Below, one piece after another: positions 35,884 through 43,876 of a DNA stretch of 64,000 bases (positions within the stretch are counted from its first letter, which is position 1; each line of letters opens with the position of its first letter). The DNA comes from Palsa-147 sp963707165. GTDB taxonomy: Bacteria > Acidobacteriota > Terriglobia > Acidiferrales > UBA7541. The notes below the pieces were generated by a model, which was given only the letters and a program-made list of their open reading frames with translations, had not been told where the DNA came from and did not search any database. The stretch covers positions 62,001 through 126,000 of the forward strand of contig CAVPPO010000005.1 of the NCBI GenBank assembly GCA_963707165.1, written 5' to 3'. Made by a program: the position numbers and the translations under genes.

Positions 35884-37289
35884 GCGCGCCGGATCTCATC
35901 GTGCGAGGCAAGCGCGTTCTTGCCGGAGACTCCGCCGAGCCGGCTCCCGCCGCGATTCATATTCAGCACGGCGTGGTTACCGCGGTCACGCCATTCGACG
36001 AGGCGCCGAGCGGGTCATCGATCTACGAGGCAGGCGATGATCTTGTCATGCCTGGCATCGTGGACACGCACGTCCACATCAATGAGCCGGGCCGCACCGA
36101 TTGGGAAGGATTCACTACCGCGACTCGTGCGGCGGCTGCAGGTGGCGTTACGACGCTCATCGAGATGCCGCTCAACAGCATTCCCGCTACCACTACCGCT
36201 GCGCCTTTCCGTGAAAAGCTGGCCGCGGCGGCCGGAAAACTCTGGGTGGATACGGGATTCTGGGGGGGCGTAGTTCCAGGCAATTTGCAGGAACTCGGAC
36301 CGCTTTGGCAGGAAGGAGTGTTTGGATTTAAATGCTTTCTTGTGCCGAGCGGGGTCGACGAATTCGCGCACGTGGGCGAAGACGATCTGCGAGCTGCCTT
36401 GCCTGTGCTTGCAGAGCTTGGTTCTCCGCTGCTGGCACATGCGGAAGACCCGAAGATCATCGAATCTGCGAGCAGGGCTGCTGCTAAATTGCCGGCTAAT
36501 AAATATTCGTCGTGGCTGGCGTCGCGGCCTCGCGAGGCTGAGAACAAAGCCATCGAGCTTCTGGTGCGACTTGCGACTGCGGCGAAGAGCCGGTTGCACG
36601 TCGTGCACGTTTCGTCGGCGGAGGCGCTCGATATTATTCGTGCTGCTAAAACCGCCGGCTTGGCAATCACTGCCGAGACTTGCCCGCATTATTTGACGTT
36701 TGCGGCGGATGAGACGAACACCCTCGGGTCTAAAGACCCGAGCTACATTGGAATTGCCGAGGGGGCTACTGAATTCAAATGCGCGCCGCCGATCCGTGAG
36801 GTGGAGAACCGCGAACGGCTTTGGGCTGGGCTTGGCGATGGGACGCTTGATTTTATTGCCAGCGATCATTCGCCTTGTCCGCCTGAACTGAAGCGAAAAG
36901 ATACTGGCGACTTTTTTGCGGCTTGGGGCGGAATCGCCTCGCTTGAGCTGGGGCTCGCCGCCGTATGGACTTCGGCGCGTTTGCGCGGCTATTCTGTGGG
37001 CCGCCTTGTGGAGTGGTTGTGCCGCGGGCCCGCGCGACTGGCAGGCCTGGCGCGGCGGAAGGGTGCGATCGACGTGAGGCGCGACGCCGATCTCGTGATT
37101 TGGAATCCGGAGGCGGGCTTTCGCGTGGACGCGGAACGGCTGCATCAACGTCACAAATTGACGCCGTACGCCGGACGAAAGCTGCTTGGCGTAGTGACCG
37201 CGACGTTTCTTCGCGGGCGCAAGATTTTCGAGCGCGGCGAATTTTCCGCCGGGCCCATCGGGAACATTTTGAAGCGGACAGACGCATGA
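35880..37289 (+). CDS. allB: allantoinase, with an in-frame REP-like insertion
   Basis: 469 residues of the cyclic amidohydrolase family. The metal motif GIVDTHVHINEPGRTDWEGF is typical of allantoinase rather than dihydroorotase. The carboxylated Lys region is GVFGFKCFLVPSG; HAEDPKII, HVVHVSSAEAL and ASDHSPCPPELK supply the other ligands. It opens allantoin to allantoate. Between CPHYLTFAADE and GATEFKCAPPIRE there are about 14 extra residues (NTLGSKDPSYIGI and neighbours). They are encoded by a GTAG-footed palindrome at 36721-36746 and keep the frame. The insert lies in a loop region next to the active face, so activity is probably retained but not shown. Confidence 0.88.
   Translation: MSAPDLIVRGKRVLAGDSAEPAPAAIHIQHGVVTAVTPFDEAPSGSSIYEAGDDLVMPGIVDTHVHINEPGRTDWEGFTTATRAAAAGGVTTLIEMPLNSIPATTTAAPFREKLAAAAGKLWVDTGFWGGVVPGNLQELGPLWQEGVFGFKCFLVPSGVDEFAHVGEDDLRAALPVLAELGSPLLAHAEDPKIIESASRAAAKLPANKYSSWLASRPREAENKAIELLVRLATAAKSRLHVVHVSSAEALDIIRAAKTAGLAITAETCPHYLTFAADETNTLGSKDPSYIGIAEGATEFKCAPPIREVENRERLWAGLGDGTLDFIASDHSPCPPELKRKDTGDFFAAWGGIASLELGLAAVWTSARLRGYSVGRLVEWLCRGPARLAGLARRKGAIDVRRDADLVIWNPEAGFRVDAERLHQRHKLTPYAGRKLLGVVTATFLRGRKIFERGEFSAGPIGNILKRTDA
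36721..36746. repeat. REP-like palindrome inside the allantoinase coding sequence
   Basis: CTCGGGTCTAAAGACCCGAG at 36723-36742 is followed by CTAC at 36743-36746; read from the minus strand this is GTAG plus hairpin. It differs at about 4 of 27 positions from the intergenic copy at 23295-23319. Confidence 0.8.
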
Positions 37290-38806
37290 GCGAGTTTCAA
37301 AAGCTGCCGAATCTTGCATCCGAGCGGCTCGGCGCGCGCGTCATCACCGCGAACGATGATTTTTTCGCGCCGAAAGAAAATCTTTTGAAGGAATCGAAGC
37401 CGGTTTTCATCGAAGACAAATACACGGACCGCGGCAAATGGATGGACGGATGGGAAACGCGCCGCCGGCGCACTCCCGGATACGATTGGTGCATTGTGAG
37501 ATTGGGATTGCCTGGAATCGTTCGCGGGGTCGTGGTGGATACGAGCTTTTTTCGCGGAAATTATCCCGAGCAGTGTTCGCTCGAAGCCTGCGCGATTCCG
37601 CTCGAGCCGGGGCTGAAGCGCGAGCTTGCGGCTCTAAACGCGCCGTCCACGAAGTGGCACGAGTTGCTGCCTCAATCGCAACTCAAGGGCGATTCTCTCA
37701 ATCCGTTTGAGATTGGAGGCGATCATCGCTTTACCCATGTACGCTTGAAGATTTATCCGGATGGTGGCGTGGCACGGTTGCGCGTTCATGGTGAAGTGCT
37801 GCCGACGCCGGTTAAGGCTGCCGCGAATGCCCGGGAGATCGACCTCACAGCGATTCAAAATGGCGGACGCGTTATGGCGGCGAGCGACGAATTCTTTAGT
37901 GCGCCACTCAATTTGCTGATGCCAGGCCGCGGTAAGGGCATGCACGACGGTTGGGAAACGCGGCGGCGGCGCGGTCCCGGCCACGATTGGGTAATCATCA
38001 AGCTCGGCGCGCACGGCACGATACGACGAATTGAGGTGGACACCGCCTACTTCAAGGGAAATTTTCCCGATAGCTGTTCGATCGATGCGATTTTCGTTCC
38101 GGGCGGCGATGATCCAGGCGCGGGCGCGACCTGGCGGACGCTGCTACCGCAATCAAAACTTCGAGCGAACGCGTCGCACGTGTTTCGCAAGGAAATCGTT
38201 GCCCCTGAACCGGCGTCGCATCTACGATTCAATATTTATCCCGACGGAGGCGTGAGCCGTTTGCGCGTTTGGGGCTCGCCCGCGCCAGAAGCGCGAGGCA
38301 GCAGCATCGCATGGTTCAATTCCCTGCCGGAAAAGAAATCAGCGGCGTTATTGCTCGATTGCTGCGGCTCGCACGAATGGGTGCGACGAATGCTGGCGCG
38401 ACGGCCGTTCGCAGATTTGGAAGATTTGATGCGCGCTGCAGATGAAATCTGGAACGCTCTTGGGCGCAAAGAGTGGCTGCAGGCTTTCCGCCATCATCCG
38501 CGAATCGGCGCCAAGAAAGCCGCGCGGGCGCAATCGGTCAAAGCCGGTGCTCTGTCCGCAAAGGAGCAATCCGGCGTGGCGCAGGCGGCGCGCGAAACGC
38601 GCGCGGTTCTCGCCGCGGCAAATCGCGCTTATGAGGCGGCGTTCGGCCACATTTTCATCATCTGCGCCTCGGGAAAATCTAGCGAAGAGATTATCCGGGA
38701 ATTACAACGTCGTCTGGCCAACGACCGGGAAACGGAATTGCGCACGGCCGCTGAAGAGCAGCGCAAAATCACGCGGCTGCGACTGGAGAAAATGCTGGCA
38801 TCATGA
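37286..38806 (+). CDS. fused allantoicase and OHCU decarboxylase
   Basis: 506 residues from the ATG at 37286 (ATGA overlap with allB); an upstream in-frame start lies inside allB and is rejected. Residues about 15-165 and 185-330 are the two homologous allantoicase repeats, each with DGWETRRRR, DTSFFRGNYPEQCS or DTAYFKGNFPDSCS, and YPDGGV. Residues about 345-500 are an OHCU decarboxylase domain with HHPRIGAKK, SAKEQSG and FIICASGKSSEEI. The fusion joins urate-to-allantoin processing (UraD) with allantoate hydrolysis to ureidoglycolate and urea (Alc). Both domains look complete. Confidence 0.88.
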   Translation: MSEFQKLPNLASERLGARVITANDDFFAPKENLLKESKPVFIEDKYTDRGKWMDGWETRRRRTPGYDWCIVRLGLPGIVRGVVVDTSFFRGNYPEQCSLEACAIPLEPGLKRELAALNAPSTKWHELLPQSQLKGDSLNPFEIGGDHRFTHVRLKIYPDGGVARLRVHGEVLPTPVKAAANAREIDLTAIQNGGRVMAASDEFFSAPLNLLMPGRGKGMHDGWETRRRRGPGHDWVIIKLGAHGTIRRIEVDTAYFKGNFPDSCSIDAIFVPGGDDPGAGATWRTLLPQSKLRANASHVFRKEIVAPEPASHLRFNIYPDGGVSRLRVWGSPAPEARGSSIAWFNSLPEKKSAALLLDCCGSHEWVRRMLARRPFADLEDLMRAADEIWNALGRKEWLQAFRHHPRIGAKKAARAQSVKAGALSAKEQSGVAQAARETRAVLAAANRAYEAAFGHIFIICASGKSSEEIIRELQRRLANDRETELRTAAEEQRKITRLRLEKMLAS

Positions 38807-39147
38807 GCGCACCGATTACAACGCACGTCCTCGATACATCGATCGGCGGTCCGGCGCAAGGCGTAGCGGTGATTCTGCGCGTGCAGACCGCCGGAGCCGA
38901 GTGGAAGGAAATCGCCCGCGGCGTCACCGATTCCAACGGCCGCGTCGCGAATTTGCTGTCTCCGGGCAAACTCGCGGAAGGAAATTACCGCCTGCGCTTC
39001 GAAATCGGCGCTTATTTTTCGGCGCGCCAATCTGCCAGCTTTTATCCATTCGTCGAAGTCACATTTGCGGTGAACGATGGCGAGCAGCATTATCACGTTC
39101 CATTGCTCGTCAGCCCGTACGGCTACACCACCTATCGCGGGAGCTGA
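38803..39147 (+). CDS. uraH: 5-hydroxyisourate hydrolase
   Basis: 114 residues, the usual length for this transthyretin-like enzyme. Signatures: THVLDTSIGGPAQGVAV, GRVANLL, FYPFVEVTF, HYHVPLLVSPYGYTTYRGS. The C-terminal YRGS and the His residues of the active site are present. It opens 5-hydroxyisourate, the product of urate oxidase, to OHCU. It overlaps the upstream gene (ATGA) and touches the urate oxidase gene downstream. Confidence 0.93.
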   Translation: MSAPITTHVLDTSIGGPAQGVAVILRVQTAGAEWKEIARGVTDSNGRVANLLSPGKLAEGNYRLRFEIGAYFSARQSASFYPFVEVTFAVNDGEQHYHVPLLVSPYGYTTYRGS

Positions 39148-39999
39148 ATGATGCGCATACGCCTCGGGCAAAACAATTATGGGAAATCGCGCGTGCGCAT
39201 GCTGCGGCTTTCGCGGCAGGAGCGGCATCACGAAATCAAGGAATTGACGCTTGAGATACTTTTCGAAGGCGATTTCGATCGAGTTCACACGGAAGGCGAC
39301 AACGCCAAGATCCTGCCGACCGATACGATCAAGAACACGGTTTACGTGCTCGCGAAGCAGTATCCGCCCGAGCCGATGGAAGAATTTGCGGAACATCTCA
39401 TCGAGCACTTTCTCACGTACAATCCGCAGGTTTCACGGGTGAAAATTGCGTGCAGCGAACATCCGTGGAACCGAATCACTGTTGGAGACAAACCACATGC
39501 CACGTCTTTCATTCGCGCCGGCAACGAGACGCGCACGGCGGTCGTCACTGGCACGCGTGAAGAAACTCGCTTTGCAGCGGGCATCCATGATCTCGCGATC
39601 ATGAAAACCGCCGGATCGGCATTCGAGGGATTTGTGCGCGACCCTTACACTTCGCTGAAGAGCACGATGGATCGCATTCTCATGACGAACGTGCGCGCCG
39701 AGTGGCACTACGCCGCCGAAGAAGTTGCGTTCAGTCCCATCTGGCACGGCGTGCGGCAGACGCTGCTGGAGACCTTCGCCGGGCACGACAGCCGCTCGGT
39801 GCAGCACACGCTTTATGCCATGGGCGAAGCGGTGCTAAAAAGTTTCGAGCCGATTTCGGAAATCCGGTTGGCGATGCCGAATAAGCACTACAACCTTGCG
39901 GATCTGACGCCCTTCGGAATGGAAAATGAGAATGAGATTTTTGTGCCGACGGATGAGCCACACGGAATGATCGAAGCTACGCTTAGGAAAGACGTCTAG
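39148..39999 (+). CDS. uox: urate oxidase (uricase)
   Basis: 283 residues starting directly after the uraH stop. Family motifs: NNYGKSRVRML with the catalytic Lys, GDNAKILPTDTIKNTVY with the catalytic Thr, and the C-terminal substrate region NKHYNLADL. It is cofactor-free and oxidises urate with O2 to 5-hydroxyisourate and H2O2. It is the last gene of the operon and converges on the lyase gene, with only 3 bases between stops. No catalase is adjacent. Confidence 0.93.
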   Translation: MMRIRLGQNNYGKSRVRMLRLSRQERHHEIKELTLEILFEGDFDRVHTEGDNAKILPTDTIKNTVYVLAKQYPPEPMEEFAEHLIEHFLTYNPQVSRVKIACSEHPWNRITVGDKPHATSFIRAGNETRTAVVTGTREETRFAAGIHDLAIMKTAGSAFEGFVRDPYTSLKSTMDRILMTNVRAEWHYAAEEVAFSPIWHGVRQTLLETFAGHDSRSVQHTLYAMGEAVLKSFEPISEIRLAMPNKHYNLADLTPFGMENENEIFVPTDEPHGMIEATLRKDV

Positions 40000-40002
40000 C
40001 CG

Positions 40003-41454
40003 CTATTTCGCCCGCGTGCGCGATTCCAGAATTTTAGCGAACGAGCCCAGGCGCAAATCATCGATGGCCAGACCGGTCAATTCTTGCGCCTCCGCGGCCG
40101 TGACCGCGCCGCAATTGATCGCGCGCAGAAAATAATTAAGCAGGCCTTGTCCTGTGGCGGCATCGTCGAAGACTTCGCCCACCAGCGTTGCCTGGGCGGC
40201 TTTCTCGATGAAGTTTCGCAGGCGGTCTGCCGCCGAATCGAGGCTTCCGAGGAAGAATGCGTACACCGCTGCGTAACGCGTCGGCAATTGCGCTGGATGC
40301 AGGTCCCAGCCCTGATAGAAACCGCCGATGAGCGAATGACGGATGTGATGCGCGTGCAAGCGCCACGCGGAATGGACCGCGCTGCGATTTTCAGAAACTT
40401 GTTGCGCGGCGAGAGGCGGACCGCCCTTCGCAGCGCGATGAACTGGCACCGGTAGAACATTCGTCGCGCCATCTGAGAGCCAGACGCCCGTGCCCGCGAG
40501 CGCTACCTGCATCATCTCTTTTGCGAAATCGCAGGCGGGATGCAGCATGTGCTGGTGCGCGGCGGTGATGTTGCGGCCGGCGGTGTAATCGTAGGTGCCG
40601 AAATGCGCGGCGACGCAGCGTCCGTTCGCGGAGCGGGCCAGCGCCAGCAGATTCGATTCGCCGCGCGAATTCAGAACTGCTTGCGGCGTCTCGATCATCA
40701 ATTCGATGCGCAGCCAGCCGCCCGGCAGCCGCAACGCTGATTCCAGGCGCTCGAGGATTTCGACGAGGGCCTCGACTTCTTCCGCGAGGCTCACTTTCGG
40801 CAGCGTGACGTGAAAATGCCGCGGGAGCGTGCCAGTGCTGGCCTCGGCGAGCGCGGTGATGAATAAATCGAGCGTGCGAATGCTGCGCGCGCGGAGTTCC
40901 TCGTTGAACGGATTGATGCGAATGCCGATGAACGGCGGCAGAGTCCCGGCCTTCGCTCCGGCGGCTACATCACGCGCGGTTGAAACGGCGTGCGCGTCTT
41001 CTTCGTCGTCGGGGCGGTTTCCATAGCCATCTTCGAAATCGATGCGGAAATCCTCGACCGGCTCGCGGCCCAGTTTTTCGCGAACGCGGCGATAAATCGT
41101 GAGGGCGAGCCACGCTGCGCGGCTCTCTTTGCGAAATGTGTCCGGATCGGAATCGATATATTTTTCGAGGCGCTCGATTTCTTCGGGAGCATCTGGAAGT
41201 TCGTTCGCGCCATCCAATCCTATTGCTTTAGCAAACGTGACGAAATCTGGAGCGTAATCGTCGAGGGCTTGCAGGGCGTGTGCGCCGAGACGCGGCGCCG
41301 AATCTGCGTGGAACAATTGAGCGCCGGCGTAAACGGTGTGGACCGGCTGGCGGCTGCTTCCTGGGCCAGGATAAAGTTGCGCGAAATCGCGGTGGCGTTC
41401 GCGCAGCTTGGCGTCCAGAGCTTTCAGTGATTCCGGCGACAGCGTTCGATTCAT
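40003..41454 (-). CDS. CitE/HpcH-like TIM-barrel lyase (DUF6986-like), linked to purine catabolism
   Basis: 483 residues from ATG 41454 (MNRTLSPESLKALDAKLRER). Upstream in-frame residues are Arg-rich and rejected. Barrel motifs include DFRIDFEDGYGNRPDDEE, where acidic residues are the probable Mg ligands, LPKVSLAEEVEALVE, and LRIELMIETPQAVLN. These match the HpcH/HpaI and citrate-lyase-beta superfamily. I recall similar proteins near uricase or allantoicase genes. A glyoxylate-using, malate-synthase-like reaction would fit, because ureidoglycolate yields glyoxylate, but nothing in the sequence proves it. Confidence 0.65.
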   Translation of the reverse strand: MNRTLSPESLKALDAKLRERHRDFAQLYPGPGSSRQPVHTVYAGAQLFHADSAPRLGAHALQALDDYAPDFVTFAKAIGLDGANELPDAPEEIERLEKYIDSDPDTFRKESRAAWLALTIYRRVREKLGREPVEDFRIDFEDGYGNRPDDEEDAHAVSTARDVAAGAKAGTLPPFIGIRINPFNEELRARSIRTLDLFITALAEASTGTLPRHFHVTLPKVSLAEEVEALVEILERLESALRLPGGWLRIELMIETPQAVLNSRGESNLLALARSANGRCVAAHFGTYDYTAGRNITAAHQHMLHPACDFAKEMMQVALAGTGVWLSDGATNVLPVPVHRAAKGGPPLAAQQVSENRSAVHSAWRLHAHHIRHSLIGGFYQGWDLHPAQLPTRYAAVYAFFLGSLDSAADRLRNFIEKAAQATLVGEVFDDAATGQGLLNYFLRAINCGAVTAAEAQELTGLAIDDLRLGSFAKILESRTRAK

Positions 41455-41661
41455 CGGCAGCCTCGGCAGCTCACAAGGATACTCTGGGGTGATACCAGAA
41501 CCACAGGGAAACGCAAGAGATTCGGAACGAACACCGCGTTGAACCATCGCCCGCGGATTTGGGGCGAGAGAGCGTAACAGCAAGGCTAGAACGCGGGTTC
41601 TATTGCCGCGCGAGCGCTGCTGCTGTAATGTTGGTGCCTCGTTCCCCCAGCCCGACCCACG
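41455..41661. promoter_or_regulatory. divergent intergenic region
   Basis: About 200 bases between the lyase gene and the HD-GYP regulator, transcribed away from each other; it must hold promoters for both. No clear -35/-10 pair or repeat was identified. Confidence 0.35.
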
Positions 41662-42678
41662 ATGCCGTCTAGAATACTTCTCGTTGATGACGAACCCGCT
41701 CCGCGCGCAGGGCTTGAAATTCTGCTGCGCCGCGAGGGATTCGAAGTGCTGGGCGTTGCCGATGGAGCTGCGGCGCTCGAGCATTGTGCTGAATTCCGCC
41801 CTGATCTTGTGCTGCTGGATATCGTAATGCCTGGGCTTGATGGATTCGAGGTTTGCCGGCGGATTAAGGCGGCGCCGGAGACGCGGCTCACGCCGGTGGT
41901 TCTGATTACCGGGCTGTCTGCTGTCTCGGACCGCATTCAGGGAATCAATGCGGGGGCTGACGATTTTCTAAGCAAGCCGATCGATTTCAGCGAACTGTTG
42001 GCGCGCACGCGGTCTCTGCTGCGGTTGAAGAATTACACTGATGAACTTGAGAACGCCGAGGCGGTGCTTTTTAGCCTCGCGCGCAGCATTGAGGCTCGCG
42101 ACCCGACGACGCATGGACATTGCGAGAGGCTGTCTGAAATTTCTGCGCTGCTCGGGACGCGGCTGGGACTCGAGACTGATCAAGTTACGGCGCTGCGGCG
42201 GGCTGGCGTGGTTCACGATATTGGAAAGATTGCTGTGCCGGATGCGGTGCTGCTTAAGGATGGACCGCTTACGCCGGAAGAGGAGGAGCTTCTCCGCGAG
42301 CATCCTGTGGTGGGGGAGCGGATTTGCTCGCCGCTGAAATCTTTCCGGCTTGTGCTGCCCATCATTCGCCATCATCACGAGAAGCAGGATGGCACTGGTT
42401 ATCCCGACGGACTGAGCGGTGAACAGATTCCGCTTACGGCGCGAATTCTGCAAATTGTGGATGTCTACGACGCGCTTACGACTGAGCGGCCTTATCGCAC
42501 TGCGCTGACTTCGTCGAAGGCTTTGGATGAGATTGAAGATGAAGCTGGCAAGGGGTGGTGGGATCCGAAGATGGTGCTCGAATTGCGAAGGCTTTTGGCT
42601 GAAGCTGGGCCGCAGGTGGATGAGATACGTAAGCGGCATGCTCAGAATTCCAATGGCAATGGGACTGGTCGGAGTTAG
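41662..42678 (+). CDS. response regulator with HD-GYP output (RpfG-like)
   Basis: 338 residues. Receiver domain about 4-120: ILLVDDEPAPRAGLEI, phosphoacceptor Asp in DLVLLDIVMPGLDGF, Thr/Lys switch residues in VLITGLS and SKPIDF. HD-GYP domain about 140-320: HCERLSEISALL, HDIGKIAVPD, RHHHEKQDGTGYPDG. Such enzymes hydrolyse c-di-GMP or cGAMP when activated. No histidine kinase is adjacent. The C-terminal tail is short and Asn/Gly-rich. Confidence 0.9.
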   Translation: MPSRILLVDDEPAPRAGLEILLRREGFEVLGVADGAAALEHCAEFRPDLVLLDIVMPGLDGFEVCRRIKAAPETRLTPVVLITGLSAVSDRIQGINAGADDFLSKPIDFSELLARTRSLLRLKNYTDELENAEAVLFSLARSIEARDPTTHGHCERLSEISALLGTRLGLETDQVTALRRAGVVHDIGKIAVPDAVLLKDGPLTPEEEELLREHPVVGERICSPLKSFRLVLPIIRHHHEKQDGTGYPDGLSGEQIPLTARILQIVDVYDALTTERPYRTALTSSKALDEIEDEAGKGWWDPKMVLELRRLLAEAGPQVDEIRKRHAQNSNGNGTGRS

Positions 42679-43030
42679 AACTGCGAGGATTTAAATTTCC
42701 TTCGACTTCGCTAGACCGACGCGCGGCAATACCTGATTTCACATTTCAAATTGCTCTGTTGACTTCCTGTCGTAGAGAGCAAACACGTGTCATCCTGATG
42801 GCCACGCAGCCCGATTTCCGCGTCCATAAATCGCAGACCCGCGCGGAAATCGGGCGCTTTGGCGCGGCCCGAAGAGCCTGCCCCGAGTCTTCCGAGGGGA
42901 TCTCGTAGGAGTCCTCGATTCGGTTTTTCTTGTTTCGGACTACGATGTCAACAAAGCCATTTCAAATTGAAATTTTACAACGTGCCTCTTGCTTCGTTTG
43001 TGTTCAAACGGACGCCTGCTTGAGGTTCAT
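42679..43030. other. intergenic region with a composite repeat and long hairpin
   Basis: No gene supported. A dispersed TGTCATCCTGA repeat starts near 42789. Its body is interrupted by a hairpin with a perfect 14-bp stem (GCCCGATTTCCGCG at 42809-42822 and CGCGGAAATCGGGC at 42842-42855). It then resumes with AGAGCCTGCCCCGAGTC to about 42910. The uninterrupted arrangement is seen near 5053-5103. Confidence 0.6.
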
Positions 43031-43873
43031 TCACTTTGGCGGTGGGCCATCCGCTAGGATTAAGCGCTCTTCGCCTGAATAGATCACGAACCTGCGGCCG
43101 CGTAGAAAGCCTACTAGCGTTAGGTTTAGTTCGCGGGCCAGCTGGGCTGCCAGGCTTGATGGGGCTGAGACTGAGCCTACTACCGGGACGCCTGCTACGA
43201 TTGCTTTTTGCGCGATCTCAAAGCCGCAGCGGCCGCTTACCAGCAGCACTACATCCGAAAGCGGCAGTCGATTTTCCTGCAGCGCCCAGCCTACTACTTT
43301 ATCTACCGCGTTGTGGCGGCCGATGTCTTCGCGCGACACGATCAGCTCGCCCGCTTGCGTGAACAGGCCGGCTGCGTGGAGGCCGCCTGTGCGGCCGAAA
43401 ATATCCTGCGATGAGCCCAGCTTCTCCGGCATCTGGCATAGCGTTTCGGCTGCGACTCGAAATGCGGCGTTCGGCGGACGAAGTAGGCGCGAGCGCACTG
43501 AATCAATCGAGGCCTTGCCGCAAACGCCGCAACTGGAATTCGCGAAGAAATTGCGCCGCGTTTGTTCGGAATCGAGTGCCACGCCGTTCGCTAATTGCGC
43601 GACCACAACGTTTCCGCGGCTTGCTCGCGAGCCATCCGTGATCGCCTCGAGCGTCGCTAGCTGCTCGCGCGATTGAATCAGGCCCTCGGTGAAGAGAAAG
43701 CCGGCCGCGAGTTCCAGATCGTGCCCCGGCGTGCGCATCGTCACTGCGAGCGGCGCATCGCCGATGCGAATTTCCAGCGGCTCTTCGCCGGCTACGGAAT
43801 CCTGCACGCGCCGCAGGCGTCCATCGGCCCACTCGGTTACCTGCGTCAGCTCGATGCTTCGCGGAGCCGGCAA
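43031..43873 (-). CDS. fdhD: formate dehydrogenase accessory sulfurtransferase FdhD
   Basis: 280 residues. Motifs: GHDLELAAGFLFTEGLI, NSSCGVCGKASID with the catalytic Cys pair, GGLHAAGLF, EDIGRHNAVDKVVGWAL, LLVSGRCGFEIAQKA. FdhD passes sulfur to the bis-MGD molybdenum cofactor so that the partner oxidoreductase becomes active. It directly follows the YdeP-type molybdoenzyme gene on the same strand, with 3 bases between. That gene is its likely client. Confidence 0.92.
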   Translation of the reverse strand: MPAPRSIELTQVTEWADGRLRRVQDSVAGEEPLEIRIGDAPLAVTMRTPGHDLELAAGFLFTEGLIQSREQLATLEAITDGSRASRGNVVVAQLANGVALDSEQTRRNFFANSSCGVCGKASIDSVRSRLLRPPNAAFRVAAETLCQMPEKLGSSQDIFGRTGGLHAAGLFTQAGELIVSREDIGRHNAVDKVVGWALQENRLPLSDVVLLVSGRCGFEIAQKAIVAGVPVVGSVSAPSSLAAQLARELNLTLVGFLRGRRFVIYSGEERLILADGPPPK

Positions 43874-43876
43874 CTT

